NCBI RefSeq assembly: GCF_000719865.1
Contig: NZ_JOID01000014.1
Span: 62,001 to 126,000 of the forward strand
Direction of reading: 5' to 3'
From: Streptomyces albus subsp. albus
GTDB taxonomy: Bacteria; Actinomycetota; Actinomycetes; Streptomycetales; Streptomycetaceae
Length of the DNA: 64,000 nucleotides
Made by a program: the position numbers and the translations under genes. The first letter of the stretch is position 1; each line of letters opens with the position of its first letter. The notes under the pieces are model-generated. The model was not told the DNA's origin and did not search any database. It saw only the letters and a program-made list of their open reading frames with translations. Of this stretch, positions 7,655 to 16,233 are shown piece by piece.

Positions 7655-10600
7655 GGCTCCACCGGCTGCGCGTCAGCGCCTTCGGCCCCTTCGGCGCCAC
7701 GCACGAGATCGACTTCGACGAACTGTCCGCCGCCGGGCTCTTCCTGCTGCACGGCCCGACCGGAGCCGGCAAGACCTCCGTCCTCGACGCGGTCTGCTAC
7801 GCCCTGTACGGCGGTGTGCCCGGCGCCCGCCAGGCGAGCCTCCCGTCGCTCCGCAGCGACCACGCCGAACCCGGCACCCCGACGGAGGTTCAACTCGAAC
7901 TCACGGCCGGGGGACGGCGGCTGGAGATCACCCGCGGCCCCGAGCAGCTCCGGCCCAAGAAGCGCGGCACCGGTTCCACCAAGGAGAAGGCCTGGACGTG
8001 GCTGCGCGAACGCGGCCCGGACGGCTGGAAAGGGCTGAGCCGGTCCCACCAGGAGACCGCCGAGGAGATCCACCAGCTGCTGGGGATGAACAAGGAGCAG
8101 TTCTGCCAGGTCGTGCTGCTCCCGCAGGGGGACTTCGCGCGCTTCCTCCGCGCCGACGCCGAGGCGCGCGGCAAACTGCTCGGACGCCTCTTCGACACCC
8201 GCCGCTTCGCCGCCGTCGAGGAACGCCTCGCCGAACTGCGGCGCGCCGCCGAGCGCCGGGTGACCACCGCGGACGAGCAACTCCTCGCCCTCGCCCACCG
8301 GATGGCCCAGGCCGCCGGGGAGGCCGCCGACCCGGCCGACCACCCCCTGCCGGATGCCGTCCCCGGACAGCCCGGTCTGGCGGCCGCCGTCCTGGAGTGG
8401 GCCGCCGTCGCCCGGACCCACGTCCGGGAGCGGCACGAGATCGCCGCTTCGGCCGTCCGCGCGGCCGAGGCCGCCCACCGGGCCGCGGAGCGGGAGAGCG
8501 AGAGCGCGGCCGAACGTGCCCGGCTGCAGCGGCGGCACGCCGACGCCCGGCGGCGCGCCGCGGCGCTGGAGGAGGCGGCGGCGGAGCGCGCGGAGGTACG
8601 GGCCCGGCTGGACCGGGCGCGGGCCGCCGCGCGGGTCGTCCCGGCCCTGGAACTCCGCGACGCGGCCGGACGGGACCACCGCGCCGCGAGCGAGACGGAG
8701 CGGCGGCTGCGGCGGGAACTGCCCCCCGGAGTCGCGGAGGCCGGCGCGGGCCGGCTCGCCGCCCTCGAACGGGAACGCCGGGAGGAACTCGGCCGGCTCA
8801 CCGCCGCACGGCGCGCCGAGGACCGGGCCGCCGGGATCGCCCGGGAACAGCGGACGCTCGACCGGGAGGCCGAGGCCGACGACGAGGCCCTGGCGGAGAC
8901 CGACGGCTGGCTCCGCGCCTGGGAGAGCACCCGGGACGCCCACCGGCGGCGGATCGACACCGCGCGGGAAGCACTCACCCGCGCCGAGACGCTGCGCGCC
9001 GAGACCGGCCCGGCCGAACGCCGGCTGGAGGCCGCCCGGCGCCGCGACGACCTCACCCTCCGCGCCGAGGCCGCCCGGGAGCGGCTCAGTGAACTCCGCG
9101 ACCGGGCCGGCGACGCCCGGCAGCGATGGCTCGACCTCCGGGAACGCCGGCTGCTCGGCATCGCCGCCGAACTCGCCGCCGGGCTCGCGCCGGGGACGGA
9201 GTGCGCCGTCTGCGGCTCCACCGAACACCCCCGGCCCGCCCCGAGGACGGAGGACCACGTCGGCCGGGCCGAGGAGGAGACGGCCCACGCCGCCCACCGC
9301 GCGGCCGACGGCCGCCGGGAGGAGGCCGAACGGGACCTGCGGTCCCTCACCGAGGCGCTCGCCGCCGCCACCGCCGAGGCGGACGGGGCCGGCACCGAGG
9401 CCCTCCGGGAGACCGTCGAACGGCTGCGCCGCGACCACGCGGAGGCCCGTGCCGCGGCCGCCGGCCTGCCCGCCGCCCAGGAGGCGTTCGAGCAGGCCGA
9501 GCGGGAACGGGAACGCCGGCTGGCCGAGCAGCGGGAGACCGAGCGGCGCACCGCCGCGCGCGCCTCCCGGCGGGAATCGCTGGCCGACGAACTCGCCTCC
9601 CTGCAGGAGGAGTTGACGCGCGCGCGAGGAGAGGCCGGGAGCGTCGCCGAACGCGCAGCCGCCCTGGAGCGGGAGGCCGACGCGCTGGCCGGGGCCGCCG
9701 GGGCCGTCCGCGCCGCGGAGGACGCGGCGCGCCGGCTGAAGGAGGCCGACGCGCGCCTCGCCGACGCCGCCTACGGTGCCGGCTTCGACACCCCGGCCGC
9801 GGCCGCCGCGGCCGCGCTCGGCGACGACCGGCGCCGGGAACTCCAGGGCCGCCTGGACGCCTGGCAGGCCGAGACCGTCGCCGTCGCCGCCGAACTGGCC
9901 GACCCGGAGGTCGCCGCGGCCGCCGGCCTGCCGCCCGCCGACACCGGTGGCGCGCGCGCCGCCCTGGAGGCCGCCACCGCACGGCTGCGGGCGGCGTCCG
10001 CCGCCGAGGCCGAGGCGGAACGCCGCCGCACCGAGCTGGACCGGCTCTCCGCACAGGCCCTCGACGGGGCCCGCCGGCTCGCGCCGCTCCGCCGGGACTA
10101 CGAGCGGGTGGCGCGGCTCGCCGGGCTGGCCGCGGGCACCTCCGCCGAGAACGTACGCAAGATGCGCCTGGAGTCCTATGTGCTGGCCGCCCGCCTGGAG
10201 CAGGTGGCGGCGGCGGCGAGCGTCCGGCTCCAGCGGATGTCCGCCGGGCGCTACACCCTCGTCCACTCCGACGCCCGCGCCTCCGGCCGCGGCCGCTCCG
10301 GCCTCGGCCTGCACGTTATCGACGCCTGGACGGGCCGCGAGCGCGACACCGCCACCCTCTCCGGCGGCGAGACCTTCTTCGCCTCGCTCGCCCTGGCCCT
10401 GGGGCTCGCCGATGTCGTCACCGACGAGGCGGGCGGCGCCCGTCTCGACACCCTCTTCATCGACGAGGGCTTCGGCAGCCTCGACGAGCAGACCCTCGAC
10501 GAGGTGCTGGACGTCCTCGACTCCCTCCGGGAGCGGGACCGCGCGGTCGGCATCGTCAGCCACGTTCCCGACCTGCGCCGGCGCGTCCCCGCCCAGCTGG

Positions 10601-10662
10601 AGGTCGTCAAGACCCGCACCGGCTCGGCGGTACGGCACCACACCTTCGGGGCGGGGGCCTGA
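7651..10662 (+). CDS. sbcC: SbcC nuclease ATPase subunit (SMC/Rad50-type)
   Basis: A 1003-aa Rad50-like ATPase. Walker A GPTGAGKTS is at residues 35-43, the zinc-hook CAVCG has Cys518 and Cys521, the ABC signature LSGGETFF is near 903, and Walker B LFIDEGFGSLD is near 935. Two long Glu/Arg/Ala-rich coiled-coil arms flank the hook. It drives the SbcD nuclease at DNA ends and hairpins. It overlaps sbcD by 4 bp. The Arg/Glu-rich coiled coil, encoded in GC-only codons, opens long spurious frames on the opposite strand here. Confidence 0.95.
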   Translation: MRLHRLRVSAFGPFGATHEIDFDELSAAGLFLLHGPTGAGKTSVLDAVCYALYGGVPGARQASLPSLRSDHAEPGTPTEVQLELTAGGRRLEITRGPEQLRPKKRGTGSTKEKAWTWLRERGPDGWKGLSRSHQETAEEIHQLLGMNKEQFCQVVLLPQGDFARFLRADAEARGKLLGRLFDTRRFAAVEERLAELRRAAERRVTTADEQLLALAHRMAQAAGEAADPADHPLPDAVPGQPGLAAAVLEWAAVARTHVRERHEIAASAVRAAEAAHRAAERESESAAERARLQRRHADARRRAAALEEAAAERAEVRARLDRARAAARVVPALELRDAAGRDHRAASETERRLRRELPPGVAEAGAGRLAALERERREELGRLTAARRAEDRAAGIAREQRTLDREAEADDEALAETDGWLRAWESTRDAHRRRIDTAREALTRAETLRAETGPAERRLEAARRRDDLTLRAEAARERLSELRDRAGDARQRWLDLRERRLLGIAAELAAGLAPGTECAVCGSTEHPRPAPRTEDHVGRAEEETAHAAHRAADGRREEAERDLRSLTEALAAATAEADGAGTEALRETVERLRRDHAEARAAAAGLPAAQEAFEQAERERERRLAEQRETERRTAARASRRESLADELASLQEELTRARGEAGSVAERAAALEREADALAGAAGAVRAAEDAARRLKEADARLADAAYGAGFDTPAAAAAAALGDDRRRELQGRLDAWQAETVAVAAELADPEVAAAAGLPPADTGGARAALEAATARLRAASAAEAEAERRRTELDRLSAQALDGARRLAPLRRDYERVARLAGLAAGTSAENVRKMRLESYVLAARLEQVAAAASVRLQRMSAGRYTLVHSDARASGRGRSGLGLHVIDAWTGRERDTATLSGGETFFASLALALGLADVVTDEAGGARLDTLFIDEGFGSLDEQTLDEVLDVLDSLRERDRAVGIVSHVPDLRRRVPAQLEVVKTRTGSAVRHHTFGAGA

Positions 10663-10689
10663 CGCACCGCGCCGCGCCGGCCGGGCCGT

Positions 10690-11061
10690 TCAGATGCGCC
10701 AGGAGCGGATGAGCTCGGCCGCGCCGTAGACCGTGGCGTCGGCCGACTGGAGATCCTTGACCAGCTCGATCAGCGCGCCGTACGGCGGGTCGATGCCCTC
10801 GTGCGAGGCGTGCATGTAGGCGACCGCGATACCGCAGGCGAAGAGCGCGTTGCGGGACGGCAGCGGCTTCAGCTGGACGATGGTGTGGAGCAGCGCGGCG
10901 GCGCGCCAGGCCGCGTCGGCGTGCTCCCCGAGGCGGGGCGTGTTGACCCGGTGGCGGGCGACGGCCGCCGCGAGCGCGGAGTAGTCGTCGACGCCGGGGT
11001 CGGTGGGCAGGATTTCCGTCTGCCGGGCGAGAAGCCAGCGGACGTCGATGAGGAGATCCAC
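10690..11061 (-). CDS. Fic/Doc-like toxin of a type II toxin-antitoxin module (degenerate Fic motif)
   Basis: A 123-aa all-helical protein with Doc-like size and pattern (DVRWLL at the N-terminus, AALAAAVARH, RAAALLHTIVQL, LIELVKDL, LIRSWRI). The segment aligning with the Fic catalytic loop HPFxDGNKR reads LKPLPSRNALFA: the catalytic His is absent and only the Asn-Ala and hydrophobic frame remain. Start GTG 11061 lies 2 bp after the stop of the upstream antitoxin gene. It is a paralogue of the protein at 34792-35166. Toxin activity is inferred from gene pairing and fold; AMP transfer by the canonical mechanism is unlikely. Confidence 0.7.
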   Translation of the reverse strand: MDLLIDVRWLLARQTEILPTDPGVDDYSALAAAVARHRVNTPRLGEHADAAWRAAALLHTIVQLKPLPSRNALFACGIAVAYMHASHEGIDPPYGALIELVKDLQSADATVYGAAELIRSWRI

Positions 11062-11063
11062 GC

Positions 11064-11315
11064 TCAGGCGGCTCCCCGCCCGCTGCCCGCGGCCCCCGCC
11101 GGAGCGTCCTCCGGGAAGGCCGCGTCGAAGGCGTCGGCGTTGTTCACGACGAAGGACCGGAAGATCTGGCTCGCCTCCGACATGGCACGCCGCCGCGCCA
11201 GGTCGTCGGTCACGGCCTCGCGCACCAGGGCCTTGAGCGTGACGCCTCTCTCCCGGGCGGCCTCGCGGAGCTCGGCGAGCTCCTCGTCGCTGAAGTCAAT
11301 GTTGAGTGCGGGCAT
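11064..11315 (-). CDS. Antitoxin of the Fic/Doc-like module (ribbon-helix-helix type)
   Basis: An 83-aa protein. The N-terminal strand MPALNIDFSDEEL leads into two helices (AELREAARERG, LKALVREAVTDDLA), a ribbon-helix-helix DNA-binding fold. The C-terminal half (about 50-83) is polar and disordered, the part that usually binds the toxin. It is the first gene of the two-gene module, and its stop lies 2 bp before the toxin start. Start MPALNIDF is chosen; an upstream in-frame start would add 14 residues unlike antitoxins. Autoregulation is expected for this class but no clear operator is visible. Confidence 0.7.
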   Translation of the reverse strand: MPALNIDFSDEELAELREAARERGVTLKALVREAVTDDLARRRAMSEASQIFRSFVVNNADAFDAAFPEDAPAGAAGSGRGAA

Positions 11316-11360
11316 GCCGCCACGGTACTGCGCCGGTACCCCAATGCACAGAGGCACAGG

Positions 11361-12272
11361 TCAGCGCGGTGTCGATCGGGTACCCGCGGCGTGGACCAGG
11401 GCGCGGAACAGCCGTTCGCCTCCGGCGGTTCCGGCGGTCCCGGGCGGCAGGTCGCTCACCTGCCCGTCGCCGGCCTCCACGACGTGCGGGACGCCGTCGC
11501 GGCGGAGGGCCAGATCCGTGGTCACGAAGCGGCAGCCGAGCTCCGCGACGAGCGGCGCCAGCCGCGGTCCGGCGGCGGTCAGCGCCGCGGCGGGGCGGAT
11601 CCCGGGGTGGTCGGGATGGGCGGTGGTGAGGACGGGCACGCCGTCCACCCACCACATGCGGGCCTCGCCCGGGTCCGGGTATTCCTCGAAGCGGCGGATC
11701 ACGACACCGCCGGTCAGAAAGCCGTCCTGCAGTTCCACCATGCGGCGGGCGACAGCGGCCAGCCGCCCGCTGTCCGACAGGTCGGGTGTGTAGCAGGCCT
11801 CGTGCCACTCGTGTTTGCGGGACTTCACGTAGTCCTTGACGATGCCGGGCCCGCCGCCGAGCGGGGCCGCGGCCGCGGCCAGCGCGGACTCGGCCGGCGG
11901 CTCGCCGGGCGTGGCGGGAAGCCAGGCGCTGCGCGGGGTGACGGCGGCGAACGTGCCGTACCAGCCGGGGAGTTCATGGGCGCGGCGGTACGCCTCCGGT
12001 CCGGTGAGCAGGGTGACTCCGCGCCCGGCGAGGGCTTCCGCCAGCTCGGCGTACCGCCCCGCGGGGATCATCCAGCCCCGGTACCAGGCGGCGCCCGCGC
12101 CGCGCGGCACCCGGGCGACCGCCGCCGCGGTGTCACCGGCCAGCAGCGCGTCGTGGTCGATCAGGGCGGTCGCGGCTCCCGCCGCGCGGGCCGCGCGCAC
12201 CTCGTCCGCGACGTGCGGATCGGCGCTCCGCGGCCGGAGCGGATCCGCGCAGAAGATGAACAGGGCCCCCAT
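11361..12272 (-). CDS. ATP-grasp domain protein (DUF4343-like)
   Basis: A 303-aa protein resembling ATP-grasp ligases of the DUF4343 group: an N-terminal pre-ATP-grasp region beginning MGALFIFCADPL, then IVKDYVKSRKHEW, GGVVIRRFEEY, ARMWWVDGVPV and the C-terminal FVTTDLALRRDG...HVVEAGDGQVSDL, where the acidic metal ligands lie. ATP-grasp enzymes join a carboxylate to an amine or thiol through an acyl-phosphate; the substrates here are unknown. The start is chosen where the upstream GC-rich repeats end. No neighbouring gene suggests a pathway. Confidence 0.7.
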   Translation of the reverse strand: MGALFIFCADPLRPRSADPHVADEVRAARAAGAATALIDHDALLAGDTAAAVARVPRGAGAAWYRGWMIPAGRYAELAEALAGRGVTLLTGPEAYRRAHELPGWYGTFAAVTPRSAWLPATPGEPPAESALAAAAAPLGGGPGIVKDYVKSRKHEWHEACYTPDLSDSGRLAAVARRMVELQDGFLTGGVVIRRFEEYPDPGEARMWWVDGVPVLTTAHPDHPGIRPAAALTAAGPRLAPLVAELGCRFVTTDLALRRDGVPHVVEAGDGQVSDLPPGTAGTAGGERLFRALVHAAGTRSTPR

Positions 12273-12308
12273 GGGCGCAGGGTATCCGGCGGGCGGCGGG
12301 CGGGCCCC

Positions 12309-12371
12309 GGATCCCGGCCCCGGCACCCCGGATCCCGGCCCCGGCACCCCGGATCCCGGTCCGGCACCCTG
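12309..12371. repeat. 21-bp GC-rich tandem repeat, three units
   Basis: The unit GGATCCCGGCCCCGGCACCCC starts at 12309, repeats exactly at 12330, and a third diverged copy starts at 12351. It lies just upstream of the ATP-grasp gene on the side where its promoter should be. No coding function is apparent. Confidence 0.75.
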
Positions 12372-12520
12372 GCCCCCGGTCCGGGCCCCCGGGTCCCGGA
12401 TCCCCGCCCGGCACCCGGGAACCCCGCCCGGCCCCCGGAATCGACGCCGCGCACCGGCCGGGCCACGCGGCGTCCGAGGCCCGGGCCGTGCTGCCCCTGC
12501 CCCGGCCGTGCCCGGACTTC

Positions 12521-12584
12521 GGCGGCACGGGACTCCGGCGGCACGGGACTCCGGCGGCACCGGGCGCCGGCGGCACCGGGCGCC
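12521..12584. repeat. 16-bp GC-rich tandem repeat, four units
   Basis: Four units stand head to tail: two exact copies of GGCGGCACGGGACTCC (12521-12552) and two exact copies of GGCGGCACCGGGCGCC (12553-12584). The two halves share the first eight bases. The repeat lies 31 bp beyond the stop of the DUF885 gene. Confidence 0.8.
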
Positions 12585-12614
12585 GGCCGGGCGGCGCCCC
12601 GCGCAGCCGTGCCG

Positions 12615-14303
12615 TCAGAGCCGGGCCAGTTCCTCCTCCAGGTCGTCCAGGCCCAGCGAGCCCAGGGAGAGGGCGGCCATGTGCCACCGCTTGAGCTCGA
12701 AGGCGTCCCCGTGCGCCGCGCGGGCCGCCTCGCGGCCGCGCAGCCAGGCGCGCTCGCCCAGCTTGTAGCCGATGGCCTGGCCGGGCATCCCGAGGTAGCG
12801 GATCAGCTCGCTCCGCACGAACTCCTCCGGCCGCCCGGAGTGGCGCCCGAAGAATTCCTCGGCGAGTTCCGGGGTCCAGCGCTCACCGGGGTGGAAGGGG
12901 GAGTCCGCCGGGATCTCCAGTTCCAGGTGCATCCCGATGTCGATGATCACGCGCACGGCGCGCATCATCTGCGCGTCCAGATAGCCGATGCGGCGCTCCG
13001 CGTCGGTGAGGAAGCCCAGCTCGTCCATGAGCCGCTCGGCGTAGAGCGCCCAGCCCTCCGCGTTGGCGCTGACCATGCCGATGGACGCCTGGTAGCGGGA
13101 GAGCCGGTCGGCCACGTGGGTCCACTGCGCGAGCTGCAGATGGTGGCCCGGCACGCCCTCGTGGTACCAGGTGGAGACCAGGTCGTAGACCGGATAGCGG
13201 TCCTCGGCCGTGGCCGGGAGCCAGGTCAGGCCCGGCCGGGAGAAGTCCGCCGAGGGCTGGGTGTAGTACGGGGCGGCGGCGCTGCCGGCCGGGGCGATCC
13301 GGGACTCCACCCGCTTCACCCGCTCCGCGAGGTCGAAGTGGGTGCCGTCCAGTGCCCCGACGGCCTCGTCCATCAGCTCCTGGAGCCAGCCCCGGGCCGC
13401 CTCCACGCCCTCCAGGTGCTGGCCGTGCTCGTCCAGGTGGGCGATGGCCCGCCACGGGTCCTCCGCGGCGCCGGGCAGGATCTTCTCCGCCTCGGCGCGC
13501 ATCTCGCCGAGCAGCCGGTGGAACTCCGACCAGCCGTAGGCGTACGCCTCGTCCAGATCGAGGTCGGTGCCGTTGTAGTGGCGGACCCAGCGGGCGTACC
13601 GTTCGCGGCCCACGATGTCCGGGGTCCCCTCGACGGCCGGGGCGTAAGTGTCGCGCAGCCAGTCGCGCAGGTCCTCGAAGGCGGCGGTGGCGTGGGCCGC
13701 GGCCGAGTCCAGCTCGCTGCGCAGCTCCGCCGGTCCGTCGGAGACGAACGTGGCGAACCAGCTGCGGTCGGTGCCCACCCACGCGTCGAGCTGCCCGATG
13801 ACGGTGGACACCTGGCGCGGACCGGCGGGGAGCTGCCGCTTCAGGCCCTCGGCCAGCGCGGCGCGGTAACCGTCCAGGCAGTCGGGCACGGCCCGCAGCC
13901 GCTCGGCGAGCCTCGACCAGTCCCCGGTGGTCTTGTTCGGTGTGACGGTGAAGATCGCACGGATGGCCTGCGGCGGCGAGAAGAGGTTGTTGAGGTTGCG
14001 CAGCCCGTCGCCCGCTTCGTGGACGGCCAGTTCGGCGGTGAGCCGCTCCCGGAGCAGGCGTGCGCAGCGGCGCTCTGCCTCGTCGTCCGCGCCCGGCAGG
14101 GCCTCCGCCCCGGCCAGCCGGTCCAGGGTGGTGCGTGCCAGATCGGCGACGGCCTCCTGGCCGGCGGGGGAGAGGTCCGGCAGACGGGAATAGCTCTCGG
14201 TGACACCGAGGTAGGTGCCCGCGAGGGGATTCAGTTCGACGAGGGCGTCGACGTAGGAGTCGGCGATCTGACGGGGTAGCGGGCTGCTGGTGGTATCGGA
14301 CAT
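12615..14303 (-). CDS. DUF885 domain protein, putative zinc metallopeptidase
   Basis: A 562-aa protein of the DUF885 family. The family hallmark WYHEGVPGHHLQ lies at about residues 379-390 and supplies the HExxGHH-like metal ligands. The conserved ASIGMVSANAEGWALYAE segment follows, then the C-terminal LGMPGQAIGYKLGE. Members are related to M32/M3-like peptidases, and some are reported as aminopeptidase-like, but the physiological substrate is unknown. There is no signal peptide, so it is probably cytoplasmic. Start ATG 14303 (MSDTTSS) is preferred over an in-frame start 14 codons upstream. Confidence 0.85.
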   Translation of the reverse strand: MSDTTSSPLPRQIADSYVDALVELNPLAGTYLGVTESYSRLPDLSPAGQEAVADLARTTLDRLAGAEALPGADDEAERRCARLLRERLTAELAVHEAGDGLRNLNNLFSPPQAIRAIFTVTPNKTTGDWSRLAERLRAVPDCLDGYRAALAEGLKRQLPAGPRQVSTVIGQLDAWVGTDRSWFATFVSDGPAELRSELDSAAAHATAAFEDLRDWLRDTYAPAVEGTPDIVGRERYARWVRHYNGTDLDLDEAYAYGWSEFHRLLGEMRAEAEKILPGAAEDPWRAIAHLDEHGQHLEGVEAARGWLQELMDEAVGALDGTHFDLAERVKRVESRIAPAGSAAAPYYTQPSADFSRPGLTWLPATAEDRYPVYDLVSTWYHEGVPGHHLQLAQWTHVADRLSRYQASIGMVSANAEGWALYAERLMDELGFLTDAERRIGYLDAQMMRAVRVIIDIGMHLELEIPADSPFHPGERWTPELAEEFFGRHSGRPEEFVRSELIRYLGMPGQAIGYKLGERAWLRGREAARAAHGDAFELKRWHMAALSLGSLGLDDLEEELARL

Positions 14304-14444
14304 GCGGCCATCCTCGTACGGCGGCGGCCGTCCCGTCACCACCATCCGGCGGCATGATCCTGTCGAGGGGTGTCCGATATTCGATACGGAAAATTCGGTA
14401 GACGGTGCTCATGGGTGCCGATCCCGCCTCCGGCGGCACCCGGC

Positions 14445-14918
14445 TCAGCCCGGGGGCAGCAGCGGCCCGCACTCCCACTGCTGGAAGATCAGCCGGGTCT
14501 CGACCCGGGCCACCTCCCGCCGGGAGGTGAACTCGTCCAGCACCAGCCGCTGCAGATCCGCCGTGCCCGTCACCGCGACATGGACCAGATAGTCGTCCGG
14601 TCCGGTCAGATGGAACAGCGCCCGCGACTCCGGCAGCGCCCGCACCCGTTCGACGAACGGACCGATCAGCTCCCGGCGGTGCGGACGCACCTGGACCAGC
14701 AGCAGTGCCTCCAGACCCCGGCCCAGCTTCGCCGGGTCCAGCCGCAGCGCGTTGCCGAGGATCACGCCGCTGCGGCGCAGCCGCGCCACCCGGTCCAGGC
14801 AGGTGGAGGGGGCCACGCCCACCTCGGCCGCGAGGTCCCGGTACGTGGTCCGGGCATCGTTCTGCAGCAGCCGCAGAATATGGAGATCCACCGGATCCAG
14901 AACCACCGAATCGGACAT
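14445..14918 (-). CDS. Lrp/AsnC-family transcriptional regulator
   Basis: A 157-aa protein: N-terminal winged helix (LDPVDLHILRLLQNDARTTY and VGVAPSTCLDRVARLRRSGV) followed by a RAM ligand-binding domain of about 75 residues (LTGPDDYLVHVAVTG). Size and order are those of Lrp/AsnC regulators, which sense amino acids. It is divergent from a Cys/Met-metabolism PLP enzyme with 60 bp between starts, an arrangement that usually means the regulator controls the enzyme and itself. Confidence 0.92.
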   Translation of the reverse strand: MSDSVVLDPVDLHILRLLQNDARTTYRDLAAEVGVAPSTCLDRVARLRRSGVILGNALRLDPAKLGRGLEALLLVQVRPHRRELIGPFVERVRALPESRALFHLTGPDDYLVHVAVTGTADLQRLVLDEFTSRREVARVETRLIFQQWECGPLLPPG

Positions 14919-14978
14919 CGGCCGAACGTAGCACGGGATCCGCCCCCCAGGGCCCGGCCGGTGTTCAGTATGCGGTCC

Positions 14979-16190
14979 ATGGAGACACCCTCCGGGCCCA
15001 CCCCGCCCGTCCGCCGGTCCCTGTCCACCGAGGCCGTCCACGCCGGCCGCGAAGACCTCGCGGAACTCGGTCTGCACGCGCCGCCGCTCGACCTGTCCAC
15101 CACCTACCCCTCGTACGACAGCCGGGCCGAGGCCGCCCGGATCGACGACTTCGCCACCACCGGCGCCCGGCCCGACGGCCCGCCGGTCTACGCCCGTCTG
15201 GACAACCCGACCACGGCCCGTTTCGAGACGGCCCTCGCCCGGCTGGAGGGCACCGAGAGCGCCGTCGCCTTCGCCAGCGGCATGGCCGCGCTGACCGCCT
15301 GCCTGATGGTGCGGAACAGCATGGGCCTGCGCCATGTCGTCGCCGTCCGCCCGCTGTACGGATGCAGCGACCACCTGCTGACCGCCGGGCTCCTCGGCAA
15401 TGAGGTCACCTGGGTCGACCCGGCCGGCATCGCCGACGCGATCCGCCCCGACACCGGCCTCGTCCTCGTCGAGACCCCGGCCAACCCGACCCTCGCCGAA
15501 CTGGACCTGGCGGCGGTCGCCCACTCCTGCGGAGCGGTGCCGCTGCTCGCGGACAACACCTTCGCCACCCCCGTGCTCCAGCGGCCCGCCGAGCAGGGAG
15601 CGCGGATCGTGCTGCACAGCGCGACCAAATACCTGGGCGGGCACGGCGACGTGCTCGGCGGCGTCGTGGCCTGCGACGAGGAGTTCGCCCGCAAGCTGCG
15701 GCAGGTGCGCTTCACCACCGGCGGTGTGCTCCACCCGCTCGCCGGGTACCTGCTGCTGCGCGGCCTGTCCACGCTCCCGGTGCGGGTCCGGGCGGCGTCG
15801 GCGACGGCCGCGGAGCTGGCGCGGCGGCTGGCGGACGACCCGCGCGTGACGCGGGTGCACTACCCGAGACTGGGCGGCGCCATGGTGGCGTTCGAGACGG
15901 CCGGCGACCCGCACGAGGTGATCGCCGGAGTCCGGCTGATCACCCCGGCGGTCAGCCTCGGCAGCGTGGACACCCTCATCCAGCACCCCGCGTCGATCAG
16001 CCACCGCATCGTCGACGCGGGCGACCGGCACGCCTCGGGGGTGAGCGACAAGCTGCTGCGGATGTCGGTCGGCCTGGAGGACGCCGACGACCTCTGGGCC
16101 GACCTCGACCAGGCCCTCGACCGCGCCGTGCGGACGGGCGGCCTGGTCTCCGGCGGCGCGGCCGGTGCGGCGGGTGACGCCGCCGGGTAG
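14979..16190 (+). CDS. Cys/Met metabolism PLP-dependent lyase (methionine gamma-lyase/cystathionine gamma-lyase type)
   Basis: A 403-aa member of the trans-sulfuration enzyme family. VYARLDNPTT is the PLP-phosphate region, DNTFATP carries the pyridine-binding Asp, and the Schiff-base lysine is Lys217 in SATKYLGGHGD. C-terminal LGSVDTLIQHPASISH is the substrate carboxylate region. Such enzymes cleave or exchange the gamma-substituent of methionine, cystathionine or homoserine esters; which one is not decided by sequence alone. An in-frame ATG at 14970 is an alternative start. The divergent Lrp regulator suggests amino-acid-responsive control. Confidence 0.88.
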   Translation: METPSGPTPPVRRSLSTEAVHAGREDLAELGLHAPPLDLSTTYPSYDSRAEAARIDDFATTGARPDGPPVYARLDNPTTARFETALARLEGTESAVAFASGMAALTACLMVRNSMGLRHVVAVRPLYGCSDHLLTAGLLGNEVTWVDPAGIADAIRPDTGLVLVETPANPTLAELDLAAVAHSCGAVPLLADNTFATPVLQRPAEQGARIVLHSATKYLGGHGDVLGGVVACDEEFARKLRQVRFTTGGVLHPLAGYLLLRGLSTLPVRVRAASATAAELARRLADDPRVTRVHYPRLGGAMVAFETAGDPHEVIAGVRLITPAVSLGSVDTLIQHPASISHRIVDAGDRHASGVSDKLLRMSVGLEDADDLWADLDQALDRAVRTGGLVSGGAAGAAGDAAG

Positions 16191-16201
16191 GTCAGGCGCC
16201 A

Positions 16202-16231
16202 CCGCCGGGCGGGGCGGTGCCCGCCCGGCGG
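16202..16231. terminator. Bidirectional hairpin terminator
   Basis: CCGCCGGGCGGG (16202-16213) and CCCGCCCGGCGG (16220-16231) form a perfect 12-bp stem with a 6-nt loop between two convergent genes. Confidence 0.6.
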
Positions 16232-16233
16232 GA

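Larger units (their letters stand above)
12273..12614. other. Intergenic region with two tandem repeats, no gene seen
   Basis: This 342-bp gap separates the DUF885 gene from the ATP-grasp gene. It holds the 21-bp and 16-bp repeats and otherwise G/C runs. No start codon with a ribosome binding site or good codon pattern was found on either strand. Confidence 0.6.

Noticed and set aside
7495..10641. A 1048-codon frame antisense to sbcC
   Set aside because: A by-product of the Glu/Ala/Arg-rich coiled coil in GC-biased codons; sbcC has all motifs and correct third-position bias.
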